Shown piece after piece: positions 6,846 through 16,528 of a stretch of 64,000 nt of DNA (position 1 is its first letter; each line of letters starts with the position of its first letter). A model generated the notes under the pieces. It ran no database searches. It worked only from the letters and a program-made list of their open reading frames with translations, and was not told the origin of the DNA. Origin of the DNA: RGIG7450 sp045633565 (GTDB lineage: Bacteria > Bacillota > Clostridia > RUG12999); assembly GCA_045633565.1 (NCBI GenBank), contig JAZQYO010000019.1, forward strand, positions 1 through 64,000. The letters run 5' to 3'. Both the position numbers and the translations under genes were made by a program.

Positions 6846-8690
6846 GTGAACTATATAGATGATTTTTGCGCCGGAAAATCTAAAAATGCGTATGAATTTT
6901 TCGGTTGTCATAAAACAGATAACGGATATATTTTCAGAGTGTGGGCACCAAAAGCTAAAAATGTCAGAATTGCAGGGGATTTTAACTCCTGGAATGGAGA
7001 AGAAAATTACATGGAAAAATTATGCGGCGGAATATGGGAAGGGAAAATTTCTGGCGCTAAAAATTTTGACAACTATAAATTTGTTATTGAAAAAGAAAAT
7101 GGTGATAAAGTACTTAAAAGTGACCCGTTTGCTTTTCATTCATGTACCCGTCCGGAAAATGCAAGTAAAATCTATTCTGTAGATAACTTTAAATGGACCG
7201 ATAAAAAATACATTAACGGAAGAAAAAATCCACTTTCTTTACCACTGAACATATATGAGGTCCATTTAGGGTCATGGAGAAAACATACTGATGGAAACAC
7301 TAAAAACTACCGGGATATAGCAGACCAATTAAGTGAATATGCTGCGGAAATGGGATACACACACATTGAGCTTTTGCCTGTTTTTGAATATCCGTTTGAC
7401 CCGTCATGGGGCTATCAGGTAACAGGATATTTTGCACCGACATCACGGTATGGCAGCCCGGAGGATTTTGCCTATTTTGTTAACAAGTGCCATGAAAGAG
7501 GAATAGGAGTAATCCTTGACTGGGTTGGAGCGCATTTTCCCAAAGATGAAAACGGACTTTATGAGTTTGACGGAAGCTTTTGTTATGAATATTACGACCC
7601 ACTGAAAAGGGAACATCCTGAATGGAATACGAGAATTTTTGACTATGGAAAAAATGAAGTAATCTCATTTCTGATTTCAAACATAACATTCTGGCAGAAA
7701 ATATATCATATAGACGGATTCAGAGTTGATGCAGTTGCATCCATGCTATATCTTGATTACGGTAAACAGGATAAACAGTGGCGTCCAAATAAAGATGGTG
7801 GAAATATAAATCTTGAAGCGGTTGAATTTCTGCAGAAACTCAACCGGGCAGCATTTGAAAATGATGAAAATGTGCTTATGATAGCTGAGGAATCAACAGC
7901 CTTTCCGCTTGTTACAAAGCCACCTGCAGACGGTGGACTTGGATTTAACTTTAAATGGAATATGGGATGGATGAATGACATACTTGATTATATTTCAACA
8001 GACCCGCTTTTCAGAAAAGGAAAACACAGTGCGTTGACATTTCCTTTCTTTTATGCTTTTTCAGAAAATTATATATTACCGATATCTCACGATGAGGTTG
8101 TTTACGGAAAAAAATCCATGATAAACAAAATTCCGGCAGAGTATGATGATAGATTTAATACGCTAAGGTCGTTTTACACATATATGTTTGCTCATCCGGG
8201 TAAAAAGCTAACATTTATGGGAAATGAATTAGGACAGTTTAATGAATGGGATTTTTCAAAAGAACTTGACTGGAATTTACTCGGGTTTGATAAACATAGA
8301 ATGTTGCATAAATTTGTTAAAGATTTAAATATGTTTTATTTGGAAAACAATGAGCTTTGGGAAATAGATTCAGACTGGAACGGTTTTAAGTGGATTATAA
8401 GCGACGACAAAGACAACAGTGTAATTGCATTCAGAAGAATTAATAAAAAGGGTGATGAGATAATTTGTGTTTGTAATTTCTGCCCGGTTATGAGAAAAGG
8501 ATACCGGATAGGTGTGCCAAAAGAAGGGGTTTATAAACCTGTTTTTAATTCAGATAAAAAGATTTACGGTGGTAATGGAATAAGGCTCAGAAAGATAAAA
8601 TCGGTCAAAAAAGAGATGCATGGTTTATCTCAGAGCATTTCTATAACCTTACCACCGCTTTCTACAGTTTTTTATAAAGCAGAGGGGTGA
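6846..8690 (+). CDS. glgB: 1,4-alpha-glucan branching enzyme
   Basis: Transfers alpha-1,4 segments to alpha-1,6 branches during glycogen synthesis. A CBM48 domain (YEFFGCH to about residue 110) precedes a GH13 catalytic domain with GYFAPTSRYG, DGFRVDAVASM (nucleophile Asp), MIAEEST (acid Glu) and ISHDEVVYG (transition-state Asp). The reading frame is open back to 6732, but that region overlaps the preceding terminator. The GTG at 6846 has AAAGG upstream and begins the conserved NYIDDF segment, giving 614 aa, normal for GlgB. A TATACT at 6806-6811 may be its -10, but no good -35 is seen. It is the first gene of the glycogen operon; glgC starts 4 bases after its stop. Confidence 0.96.
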   Translation: MNYIDDFCAGKSKNAYEFFGCHKTDNGYIFRVWAPKAKNVRIAGDFNSWNGEENYMEKLCGGIWEGKISGAKNFDNYKFVIEKENGDKVLKSDPFAFHSCTRPENASKIYSVDNFKWTDKKYINGRKNPLSLPLNIYEVHLGSWRKHTDGNTKNYRDIADQLSEYAAEMGYTHIELLPVFEYPFDPSWGYQVTGYFAPTSRYGSPEDFAYFVNKCHERGIGVILDWVGAHFPKDENGLYEFDGSFCYEYYDPLKREHPEWNTRIFDYGKNEVISFLISNITFWQKIYHIDGFRVDAVASMLYLDYGKQDKQWRPNKDGGNINLEAVEFLQKLNRAAFENDENVLMIAEESTAFPLVTKPPADGGLGFNFKWNMGWMNDILDYISTDPLFRKGKHSALTFPFFYAFSENYILPISHDEVVYGKKSMINKIPAEYDDRFNTLRSFYTYMFAHPGKKLTFMGNELGQFNEWDFSKELDWNLLGFDKHRMLHKFVKDLNMFYLENNELWEIDSDWNGFKWIISDDKDNSVIAFRRINKKGDEIICVCNFCPVMRKGYRIGVPKEGVYKPVFNSDKKIYGGNGIRLRKIKSVKKEMHGLSQSISITLPPLSTVFYKAEG

Positions 8691-8694
8691 AATT

Positions 8695-9840
8695 ATGCTT
8701 GGAATGAAAAAGAAAGTTATAGCAATGCTTTTGGCAGGAGGACAGGGAAGCAGACTTACGGTTTTAACCGAAAAAACAGCCAAACCTGCAGTGCATTTTG
8801 GAGGTAAATACAGAATAATTGATTTTCCTCTGTCAAACTGTGTTAATTCGGGGATAGATACGGTTGGTATAATGACGCAATATCAACCTCTTGAGCTTAA
8901 TGAATATATCGGAAACGGAAGACCGTGGGGACTCAGCAGCAATTTTGGCGGAGCCCATATTCTGCCACCATATTCACGCAGTAAAAAAAGTGAATGGTAT
9001 TCAGGAACAGCAAATGCAATTTACCAAAACAGATATTTTGTGGACAGATATAATCCCGACTACATTGTTGTTCTTTCGGGTGACCAGATATATAAAATGA
9101 ATTATTCTAAAATGCTTGACTATCACAGAAAAAATAAAGCAGAATGTACAATTGCAGTTTTTGATGTTCCGCTAAGTGAGGCATCAAGATTTGGTATAAT
9201 GAACTGTTATGATGACGGCGAAATTTATGAATTTGAAGAAAAACCGGAAAATCCCAAAAGTACAAAAGCATCAATGGGAATATATATTTTTGACTGGAAG
9301 CTGCTCAGGGAATATTTAAAAATGGATGCAAAAGACTCTCTTTCTGACAATGATTTCGGAAAAAACATAATACCCAAAATGCTGGGGGACGGCAGAAGAA
9401 TGTTTGCATATCTGTTTGACGGATACTGGCGGGATGTTGGTACGATTGAAAGCTTATGGGAGGCCAATATGGATCTTCTTACAGAAGAAGGAGGAGTTAA
9501 GCTTAAAGAACAGGGATTTAAAATTTATTCACGTAATTATGCTCAGCCGCCTGCATTTATTGCAAAAAGCGGAAAAATTAACAGTTCAATGGTAGCGGAA
9601 GGCTGCACAATAAATGGAACAGTTAAAAATTCCGTAATTTCAGTAGGATGCAAAATTGATGAAGGTGCAGTGGTGGAAAATAGTGTAATAATGCCGGGTG
9701 CAGTAGTAGGGAAAAACAGCAGGGTATCATATTCGGTTGTGGGTGAAAAAAGCAGAATTTCTGATGGGGTAAATATAGGAGATAGTTTAGGCGGAAAAGA
9801 AAATATTTATGTTGTTGGGAAAAATAAAATTATAAATTAA
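8695..9840 (+). CDS. glgC: Glucose-1-phosphate adenylyltransferase, catalytic subunit
   Basis: Makes ADP-glucose from glucose-1-phosphate and ATP, the committed step of glycogen synthesis. The 381-aa protein has the nucleotide-binding loop AGGQGSRL near residue 15, then the family segments FGGKYRIIDFPLSNC, SGDQIYKM and GYWRDVGTIESLW, and a C-terminal left-handed beta-helix with hexapeptide-like repeats. RBS GAGGGG sits over the glgB stop. In Firmicutes the active enzyme is usually a GlgC/GlgD hetero-oligomer, and glgD follows. Confidence 0.97.
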   Translation: MLGMKKKVIAMLLAGGQGSRLTVLTEKTAKPAVHFGGKYRIIDFPLSNCVNSGIDTVGIMTQYQPLELNEYIGNGRPWGLSSNFGGAHILPPYSRSKKSEWYSGTANAIYQNRYFVDRYNPDYIVVLSGDQIYKMNYSKMLDYHRKNKAECTIAVFDVPLSEASRFGIMNCYDDGEIYEFEEKPENPKSTKASMGIYIFDWKLLREYLKMDAKDSLSDNDFGKNIIPKMLGDGRRMFAYLFDGYWRDVGTIESLWEANMDLLTEEGGVKLKEQGFKIYSRNYAQPPAFIAKSGKINSSMVAEGCTINGTVKNSVISVGCKIDEGAVVENSVIMPGAVVGKNSRVSYSVVGEKSRISDGVNIGDSLGGKENIYVVGKNKIIN

Positions 9841-9857
9841 ACAGAGGGCTATAAAAC

Positions 9858-10955
9858 ATGAAAGCAACAGGAATAATTTTTACAAACATATACGATAATT
9901 TTATGGGGGATCTGACAAGAAAACGTTCAGTAGCATCTTTGCCGTTTGGAGGTCGTTACAGGCTTATAGATTTTATGCTATCCAATCTGGTAAATTCAGG
10001 AGTGTTCTCGGTAGGTGTTCTGACAAAATATAACTACAGGTCATTGCTCGACCATCTTGGAAGTGGAAGTGAATGGGACCTTGACAGAAAAAATGGCGGT
10101 CTGTTTATTCTGCCACCCTTTACATCGGGTAACTTTGCAGAGCCAAGAGGAAAATTTGAGGCAATGTATAATGCCATACCTTTTTTAAACCGGGTTAAAA
10201 GTGATTATGTTATTTTATGCGACGCATCTGTTGTATGTATGATTGATTTTGATAAGGTGCTGGAAGAACATATTTCCTCCGGTGCAGACGTGACTGCAGT
10301 TGCAAATATTGAAGGGGATTATTATTGTGATAAAAAGGACGTATGTTTTGAGGTGGAAGACGGGAAACTTATTGAAATATCTGTCGGATACAGAAGAAAG
10401 AAAAATAACCCTGTAAGCATGGGAATATATATTCTTGAAAGAAAAAAACTTATTGACGCAGCAGAAGAATTTATTTGTAAGGGAAGATACAGTTTTGAAA
10501 AGGATTATCTTCAGACCTGTTTTATAAATAATAAAATAAAGATAAATATTTCAATGTTTGACGGAATTGTTTTTAGAACACGCAATGTGGAATCTTATTT
10601 TAAAAATAATCTGAGACTTATTGAAGATAATGTGCGCAAAGAATTTTTTAACCGCCGGTCACCTGTTTACACAAAAGTCAGATACGAAACCCCTACGTTA
10701 TACAGTGAAACATCCAAAGTAAATGACTGTTTTGTTGCAGATGGATGCAGAATTTCAGGTATGGCTGAAAACTCAGTCATTTTCCGTGATGTTGTCCTTG
10801 AGGAGGGGGCAAAAGTAAAAAACTGTGTAATAATGCAGGGGGTTAAGATTTCAAAGAACGCAAATATAAAAAATGCAATTATAGAGAAAAATACATTTAT
10901 AGGTGAAGGAGAAGTTTTTTGTGGTGCGGACAATTCGCCTGTAATTGTAAAATAG
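9858..10955 (+). CDS. glgD: Glucose-1-phosphate adenylyltransferase, regulatory subunit
   Basis: A 365-aa GlgC paralogue. It keeps the FGGRYRLIDFMLSNLVNSG segment and the C-terminal beta-helix (VIMQGVKISKNANIKNAI) but lacks the GGxGxRL nucleotide-binding loop at the N-terminus, which reads TNIYDNFMGDLTRKR. That loss is expected of the non-catalytic GlgD subunit that stimulates GlgC in Bacillus-type operons. RBS AGAGGG at 9843-9848. It lies between glgC and glgA with short gaps. Confidence 0.95.
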   Translation: MKATGIIFTNIYDNFMGDLTRKRSVASLPFGGRYRLIDFMLSNLVNSGVFSVGVLTKYNYRSLLDHLGSGSEWDLDRKNGGLFILPPFTSGNFAEPRGKFEAMYNAIPFLNRVKSDYVILCDASVVCMIDFDKVLEEHISSGADVTAVANIEGDYYCDKKDVCFEVEDGKLIEISVGYRRKKNNPVSMGIYILERKKLIDAAEEFICKGRYSFEKDYLQTCFINNKIKINISMFDGIVFRTRNVESYFKNNLRLIEDNVRKEFFNRRSPVYTKVRYETPTLYSETSKVNDCFVADGCRISGMAENSVIFRDVVLEEGAKVKNCVIMQGVKISKNANIKNAIIEKNTFIGEGEVFCGADNSPVIVK

Positions 10956-10971
10956 AAAAGAGGAAAAAGAT

Positions 10972-12390
10972 TTGAAAATACTTTTTGCTGCAAGTGAGGC
11001 AGCTCCATATATTAAATCAGGAGGACTTGGAGATGTTGCAGGTGCTCTGCCGCCTGAGCTTGCTCGTTTTAAAAATACGGAAGTCTCTGTTATTCTGCCT
11101 TTTTATGCATCAGTGAAAAATTCAGTCAAAGCTGAGTTTGTGTGCAGTTTTAATGTGCCACTTTCATGGCGAAATGTTTATGCAGGTATATATAAAACTA
11201 AAAATCATGGTGTTACATGGTATTTTTTAGATAACAATTATTATTTCGGGCGTGATTGTTATGGCTATGGTGATGACGGAGAAAGATTTGCTTTTTTTGA
11301 CAAAGCTGTTCTTGAAGCATTATCTTACATAGATTTTGCTCCCGACATTATTCATCTGAACGATTGGCAGACAGGATTTATTCCACTTTTTCTTAAAGCA
11401 CATTACGCTGATATAGAAAAGTTTAAGAGTATTAAAACCGTATTTACGATACACAATATAGAATATCAGGGGAAGGCAAATCCGGATTTTTTAACAGATG
11501 TTTTAGGTGTTGATGAGTACTGGCGTGGCGTGGCTGAGCACCAGGGAATGATTAATGCCATAAAGTGTGGTATTGAGCTTGCTGATAAGGTCACAACCGT
11601 TTCTGAAACTTATTCACATGAAATAAAACACGCATACTTTGCTTCCGGACTGGAGACGGTTATCAATAATAATGCTCACAAACTTACAGGAATAGTAAAC
11701 GGAATAGACACAAACATTTTCAATCCGGTTGAAGATAAGAATATTCATACCAACTATAATTCACAGACTGTTTATCTTAAAGAAGAAAATAAAACGGAGC
11801 TTAGAAATCTTCTTGCACTTGATAAAAGAGAAAATGTTCCTCTGTTTGCAGTAATTTCACGACTTGCAGGTCACAAAGGAATTGAGCTATTTGAAAGTGT
11901 ATGGAAAGAGCTTTTGGAGATGGATATTCAGCTTGTTGTTATTGGGACGGGGGAGAAAAAGTTTGAAGATTTTTTCAGGTTTTTAGAATATTCATACCCC
12001 GGAAAGGTTTCGGCAAACATTATGTTTGACCCGGCCAGGGCATCACTTATTTATGCAGCATCAGATTTTCTTATTATGCCATCAAAATCTGAGCCTTGCG
12101 GACTTTCACAGCTAATAGCAATGAGATATGGCTGTATACCGATAGTACGTGAAACAGGCGGACTTGTCGACACCGTTTCGCCCATTGATACAGCCACCCT
12201 TGAGGGAAGTGGATTTACCTTTAAAACGTATAATGCGGGTGATATGCTTGGTGCAATAAAGCGGGCAGCGGAATTTTATAGGTATAGAGATAAATTTGAA
12301 TATATAAGAGGAAAAATAATGACAATTGACAATGGATGGAAAAACAGGGCCGGTCAGTATATTGATTTATATAAACAAATAAATGTATGA
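10972..12390 (+). CDS. glgA: Glycogen synthase (ADP-glucose, GT5)
   Basis: Adds glucose from ADP-glucose to growing alpha-1,4 chains. The 472-aa protein starts with a TTG (MKILFAASEAAPYIK), the only start that fits the conserved N-terminus; AGAGGAAAAAG precedes it. KSGGLGDVAGALP near residue 17 is the ADP-glucose site. The C-terminal GT-B half has the retaining-transferase E-x7-E region in PSKSEPCGLSQLIAMRYG. Its 3' end overlaps the possible upstream start of glgP. Confidence 0.97.
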   Translation: MKILFAASEAAPYIKSGGLGDVAGALPPELARFKNTEVSVILPFYASVKNSVKAEFVCSFNVPLSWRNVYAGIYKTKNHGVTWYFLDNNYYFGRDCYGYGDDGERFAFFDKAVLEALSYIDFAPDIIHLNDWQTGFIPLFLKAHYADIEKFKSIKTVFTIHNIEYQGKANPDFLTDVLGVDEYWRGVAEHQGMINAIKCGIELADKVTTVSETYSHEIKHAYFASGLETVINNNAHKLTGIVNGIDTNIFNPVEDKNIHTNYNSQTVYLKEENKTELRNLLALDKRENVPLFAVISRLAGHKGIELFESVWKELLEMDIQLVVIGTGEKKFEDFFRFLEYSYPGKVSANIMFDPARASLIYAASDFLIMPSKSEPCGLSQLIAMRYGCIPIVRETGGLVDTVSPIDTATLEGSGFTFKTYNAGDMLGAIKRAAEFYRYRDKFEYIRGKIMTIDNGWKNRAGQYIDLYKQINV

Positions 12391-12400
12391 GGTGATTGAA

Positions 12401-14797
12401 TTGAAAGATAAAGATTTTAAGATAAGACTTGAGGAAATATCCGGTAAAACATTTGGCTCTACGCTTTCAGAACTCACAAAAAATCAGATGTACAAGACAG
12501 TATGTACAGCAGTAAAAGACATTCTTGAAGAAAAAAACAGAGATTTTTATAAAAGAACCAAAAAGAAAAATGTATATTATATGTCAATGGAATTTCTTGT
12601 TGGTACATCGCTTAAAAACAATCTGTTCAATCTTGGAATAGAAGATGAAGTAAAAGAGATTTTGGACGGACTTGGATTTGACATTAACGAGCTTTATGAT
12701 ATTGAGCCGGATGCGGGACTTGGTAATGGCGGACTTGGCAGGCTGGCATCCTGCTATATGGATTCCATGACAACACTTAAAATTCCGGCAACCGGATTTT
12801 CTATCAGATATGAATTCGGCATATTTAAACAAAAAATAATTGATGCATGGCAGATGGAGTTTCCGGACAACTGGCTGTCTAACGGTGAAGTATGGCTAAA
12901 CAGAAGGCCGGACGATGCGGTTGAAATAAAGCTTGGCGGCAGAGTTTTGGAGCATTGGGATGAAAATGGGTTTAAAGCAGAACTTGTTGACTATGACAGG
13001 GTAATGGCAATTCCAAACGACCTTTATATTTCCGGATATAACTCAAGTGCAGTAAACAAACTTGTTCTCTGGAGCGCTATGTCGCCTGACAGTATAGATA
13101 TGAACCTGTTTTCACGTGGGGATTATATGAAGGCGCTTGAAAAAAGCACAAAAGCTGAAACTATATCAAAAGTACTTTATCCCGCAGATGACCACGTGGA
13201 CGGAAAAATCCTTCGTATAAAACAACAATATTTCTTTGTTTCTGCATCCCTGCAGTCCATTATAAATGACCATATTAAAAAATATGGAACCATTGAAAAT
13301 CTTCATGAGAAAGCATCGATTCATATTAATGATACTCATCCGTCAATGTGTGTTCCGGAGCTTATGCGAATCCTTGTTGATGAACACAGGATTGGTTGGG
13401 ACAATGCATGGGATATAACCTGTAAAACCTTAAGCTATACAAATCATACTGTTATGAGTGAAGCGATGGAACGATGGAACGAGGGAATGTTTGCGGGTCA
13501 GCTTCCGAGGATTTATCAGATTATTACAGAAATTAACAGACGTCTTGTTGAAAAGCTTCATCAGATTTATCCGGGCGATATAGCAAAAATTGAGTATATG
13601 TCCATCATATCGGGTGGGGAAATTAAGATGGCAAATTTATGTCTTGCGGCATGTCATAAAATTAACGGTGTTTCAAAACTTCACAGCGAAATTTTAACAT
13701 CAAGCATTTTCCGCGATTATTATAATGTTGACAGCAGTAAATTTACAAATGTCACAAATGGTATTGCATACAGGAGATGGCTTTGCCAGGCAAACCCTGA
13801 ACTTACCGATTATATTACCGAACTTATAGGCGATGGGTTTTTAAAAAATGCAGAAAAGCTTGAAGATTTATTAAAATATTCCGGAGACAAAAAAGTGCTT
13901 GAAAATCTGCGTAAAATTAAACTGAATAATAAAATAAGACTTGCGGAGTATATAAAAAAGGCAAACGGAATAAATGTTGATTTAAACTCAATTTTTGATG
14001 TTCAGATAAAAAGACTCCATGAGTATAAACGTCAGCTTTTAAATGCACTGCACATTTTATATTTGTATAAAGAAATTAAAAGAGGAGCAACGGATATAGT
14101 TCCAAGGACATTTATTTTTGCAGCAAAAGCATCACCGGGATATTTTATGGCAAAACAAATTATCCGGCTGATTATTACCATATCAGAGCTTATAAAAAAC
14201 GACCCGGTAGCAAGAGATATATTGAAAATTGTTTTTATTGAGGATTACAAGGTTTCACTTGCTGAGAAGATAATTCCTGCAGCAGAGATTTCCCAACAGA
14301 TTTCCATTGCGGGAAAAGAAGCATCAGGAACGGGTAATATGAAACTGATGATTAACGGCGCTGTGACACTTGGCACACTTGACGGTGCAAACGTTGAGAT
14401 ATATGAGCAGGTTGGAGAGAATAACATTTTCCTGTTTGGACTTAAAGCGGAAGAAACTGAAAAATTCAGACAGCAAGGATATAATCCGGCTGAATTTTTA
14501 AAGAAAAAACCTGAACTTAGTGAGGTTGTTTCCATGCTGACATCCGGTGAGCTTGGCACGAAATTTGATGATATTGCAAGAGCGCTTTTGTCAGGTGGAT
14601 ATGGCAGAGCAGACGAGTATCTTACTTTAGCTGATTTTGATTCCTACGCACTTGCACAGAAAAAAGTTGGTGAAACCTATCTTGATAAAGATAAGTTTAC
14701 AGACATGTCACTTGTAAACATTGCAAAAGCTGGAATTTTTTCTTCCGACCGTTCAATTAAAGAATATGCGGATAAAATATGGAACATCAAGGTATGA
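12401..14797 (+). CDS. glgP: Glycogen/starch/alpha-glucan phosphorylase (GT35)
   Basis: Releases glucose-1-phosphate from glycogen ends. Family blocks include YYMSMEFLVGTSL, DAGLGNGGLGRLASCYMDS, HINDTHPSM and VQIKRLHEYKRQLLN. The pyridoxal-phosphate Lys is in EASGTGNMKLMING. The frame is open from an ATG at 12383 inside glgA, but AGGTG at 12390-12394 is well spaced for the TTG at 12401, giving 798 aa. Co-transcription with the synthetic genes means synthesis and breakdown enzymes are made together, as in Bacillus glgBCDAP. Confidence 0.96.
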   Translation: MKDKDFKIRLEEISGKTFGSTLSELTKNQMYKTVCTAVKDILEEKNRDFYKRTKKKNVYYMSMEFLVGTSLKNNLFNLGIEDEVKEILDGLGFDINELYDIEPDAGLGNGGLGRLASCYMDSMTTLKIPATGFSIRYEFGIFKQKIIDAWQMEFPDNWLSNGEVWLNRRPDDAVEIKLGGRVLEHWDENGFKAELVDYDRVMAIPNDLYISGYNSSAVNKLVLWSAMSPDSIDMNLFSRGDYMKALEKSTKAETISKVLYPADDHVDGKILRIKQQYFFVSASLQSIINDHIKKYGTIENLHEKASIHINDTHPSMCVPELMRILVDEHRIGWDNAWDITCKTLSYTNHTVMSEAMERWNEGMFAGQLPRIYQIITEINRRLVEKLHQIYPGDIAKIEYMSIISGGEIKMANLCLAACHKINGVSKLHSEILTSSIFRDYYNVDSSKFTNVTNGIAYRRWLCQANPELTDYITELIGDGFLKNAEKLEDLLKYSGDKKVLENLRKIKLNNKIRLAEYIKKANGINVDLNSIFDVQIKRLHEYKRQLLNALHILYLYKEIKRGATDIVPRTFIFAAKASPGYFMAKQIIRLIITISELIKNDPVARDILKIVFIEDYKVSLAEKIIPAAEISQQISIAGKEASGTGNMKLMINGAVTLGTLDGANVEIYEQVGENNIFLFGLKAEETEKFRQQGYNPAEFLKKKPELSEVVSMLTSGELGTKFDDIARALLSGGYGRADEYLTLADFDSYALAQKKVGETYLDKDKFTDMSLVNIAKAGIFSSDRSIKEYADKIWNIKV

Positions 14798-16509
14798 GAA
14801 TACTGTTTGACAGTAAAAAGGAAAAATTTAAAAAACCTTTTGGAGCAATTAAAACGGGGCAGGTATGTTTTTTTAACATACTTGTCCCTGAAAGCTGTCC
14901 GGCACAAAATGTTTATATTATTTTTGAAAAAGACGGAGAAAAAATTTGGCATGAGATGGATAGGTTTGAAAATGAGTGTGGATATGTAAGTTTTAAAACT
15001 GAAATTGTTTTTGATAATCCGGCACTATATTTTTACTGGTTTTATATAAAAAAAGCCGAGGGAGGATTTAATCTTTATAAACAGGGATATGCCGACACAA
15101 ATATGGAGGCAGGGGAGAAATGGCAGCTTACTTGCTATAATGCAGACTACCGCACTCCAAAATGGGCGATGGGGGCCGTTATATATCAAATTTTTCCTGA
15201 CAGGTTTAATAAAAAAGGCGAGTGCAATATTTCGGGGAAACTTACACCTTTTAAAGTGCACGAAAGCTTAAATGATAACCCAGATAACCATCCTGACGCC
15301 GAATGTAACTGGAATAATGATTTTTTTGGTGGGAATCTGGCTGGAATAACTGATAAGCTTGACTATTTAAAAGATTTGGGCGTAAGCGTGATTTACCTTA
15401 ACCCTATTGTAAAAGCTTTTTCAAACCATAGGTATGACACGGCGGATTATCTGTCAGTCGACCCAATGCTTGGAAATATATATGATTTTAAAAATCTTTG
15501 TGACGAGGCTCACAAACGAAATATAAGGATTATTTTTGATGGAGTTTACAACCATACGGGGAAAAGAAGTATTTATTTTGAGTCGGCTATAAATGAAGAA
15601 AATTCTCCGTATAAAGATTGGTATGATTTTAAAAATTTTCCGCACGATTATGTTTCCTGGTGGGGAATAAACACCCTGCCACAGATAAAAAAAGGACATC
15701 CTGATTTTATAAATTTTATTGCCGAAAAAGTAATTCCTTACTGGCTTGCGCTTGGTGCTGACGGAGTCAGGCTTGATGTGGCAGATGAACTTACCGATGG
15801 ATTTATACAGAAAATCTTTAAAGAGGTGAAACGAGTTAATAAAGATGCTCTGATAATAGGTGAGGTCTGGGAGGATGCTTCAAACAAAATAAGCTATGGT
15901 GTGAGAAGAAAATATCTGCTTGGCAATGAACTTGACTCAGTGATGAACTACCCATTTTTAAATGCCATTATTGGTTTTGTAAAAGAAGAAAAAAATGCTG
16001 AGCAGTTTTCAAGCGAGATAATGACTATTGTCGAAAATTATCCTACGGAAATTTTGCATTCATGTATGAATAGCTTATCAACTCATGACACCGCACGAAT
16101 ATTAACTGTTCTTGAAAGAAACATAGTTGCTTTGAAAACGGCTGTTTTTTTACAGTTTATGTTGCCGGGTGCACCATGTATATACTATGGCGATGAAATT
16201 GGTATGGAGGGCGGCACAGACCCCTATAACAGAGAATATTTCAAATGGAACAACATAGATGAAAACCTGCAAAAATTTTTTAAAAAGATGGCGCACTTAA
16301 AGAATTACTTTACCCAATTAAAAATCGGAAACATTGTTTTTGAAAATGAAAAAGATGTTCTTGTTTTTTACAGGGAAAATCTTAAGATTGTTGTTAATAT
16401 GTCTTGTGTGCCGTACGAAGCGAATGGTGAAATAGTATTTTCAGAAAATACCACTAACGATAAAATAAATAAATTTGGCTTTGCATTAATTAAAAAAGGT
16501 CGCTCATAA
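14794..16509 (+). CDS. Cytosolic GH13 alpha-amylase family glycosidase (neopullulanase/cyclomaltodextrinase-like)
   Basis: A 571-aa protein without a signal peptide. An N-terminal beta domain (about residues 1-110) precedes a GH13 barrel with YQIFPDRFNK, DGVYNHTG, GVRLDVADE (nucleophile Asp), IIGEVWED (acid Glu) and LSTHDTAR (third Asp). Neopullulanases and cyclomaltodextrinases have this layout. The last glycogen operon gene probably hydrolyses limit dextrins or imported maltooligosaccharides. The ATG at 14794 overlaps the glgP stop as ATGA; an ATG at 14779 is possible but has no ribosome binding site. The stop codon lies in the loop of the terminator. Confidence 0.88.
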   Translation: MRILFDSKKEKFKKPFGAIKTGQVCFFNILVPESCPAQNVYIIFEKDGEKIWHEMDRFENECGYVSFKTEIVFDNPALYFYWFYIKKAEGGFNLYKQGYADTNMEAGEKWQLTCYNADYRTPKWAMGAVIYQIFPDRFNKKGECNISGKLTPFKVHESLNDNPDNHPDAECNWNNDFFGGNLAGITDKLDYLKDLGVSVIYLNPIVKAFSNHRYDTADYLSVDPMLGNIYDFKNLCDEAHKRNIRIIFDGVYNHTGKRSIYFESAINEENSPYKDWYDFKNFPHDYVSWWGINTLPQIKKGHPDFINFIAEKVIPYWLALGADGVRLDVADELTDGFIQKIFKEVKRVNKDALIIGEVWEDASNKISYGVRRKYLLGNELDSVMNYPFLNAIIGFVKEEKNAEQFSSEIMTIVENYPTEILHSCMNSLSTHDTARILTVLERNIVALKTAVFLQFMLPGAPCIYYGDEIGMEGGTDPYNREYFKWNNIDENLQKFFKKMAHLKNYFTQLKIGNIVFENEKDVLVFYRENLKIVVNMSCVPYEANGEIVFSENTTNDKINKFGFALIKKGRS

Positions 16510-16521
16510 CGAGCGACCTTT
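16495..16521. terminator. Bidirectional terminator between the glycogen operon and rhaB
   Basis: Stem AAAGGTCGCTC pairs with GAGCGACCTTT around ATAAC. The loop contains the stop codon of the GH13 gene, and it lies 8 bases from the rhaB stop on the other strand. Confidence 0.85.
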
Positions 16522-16528
16522 AAAATTT

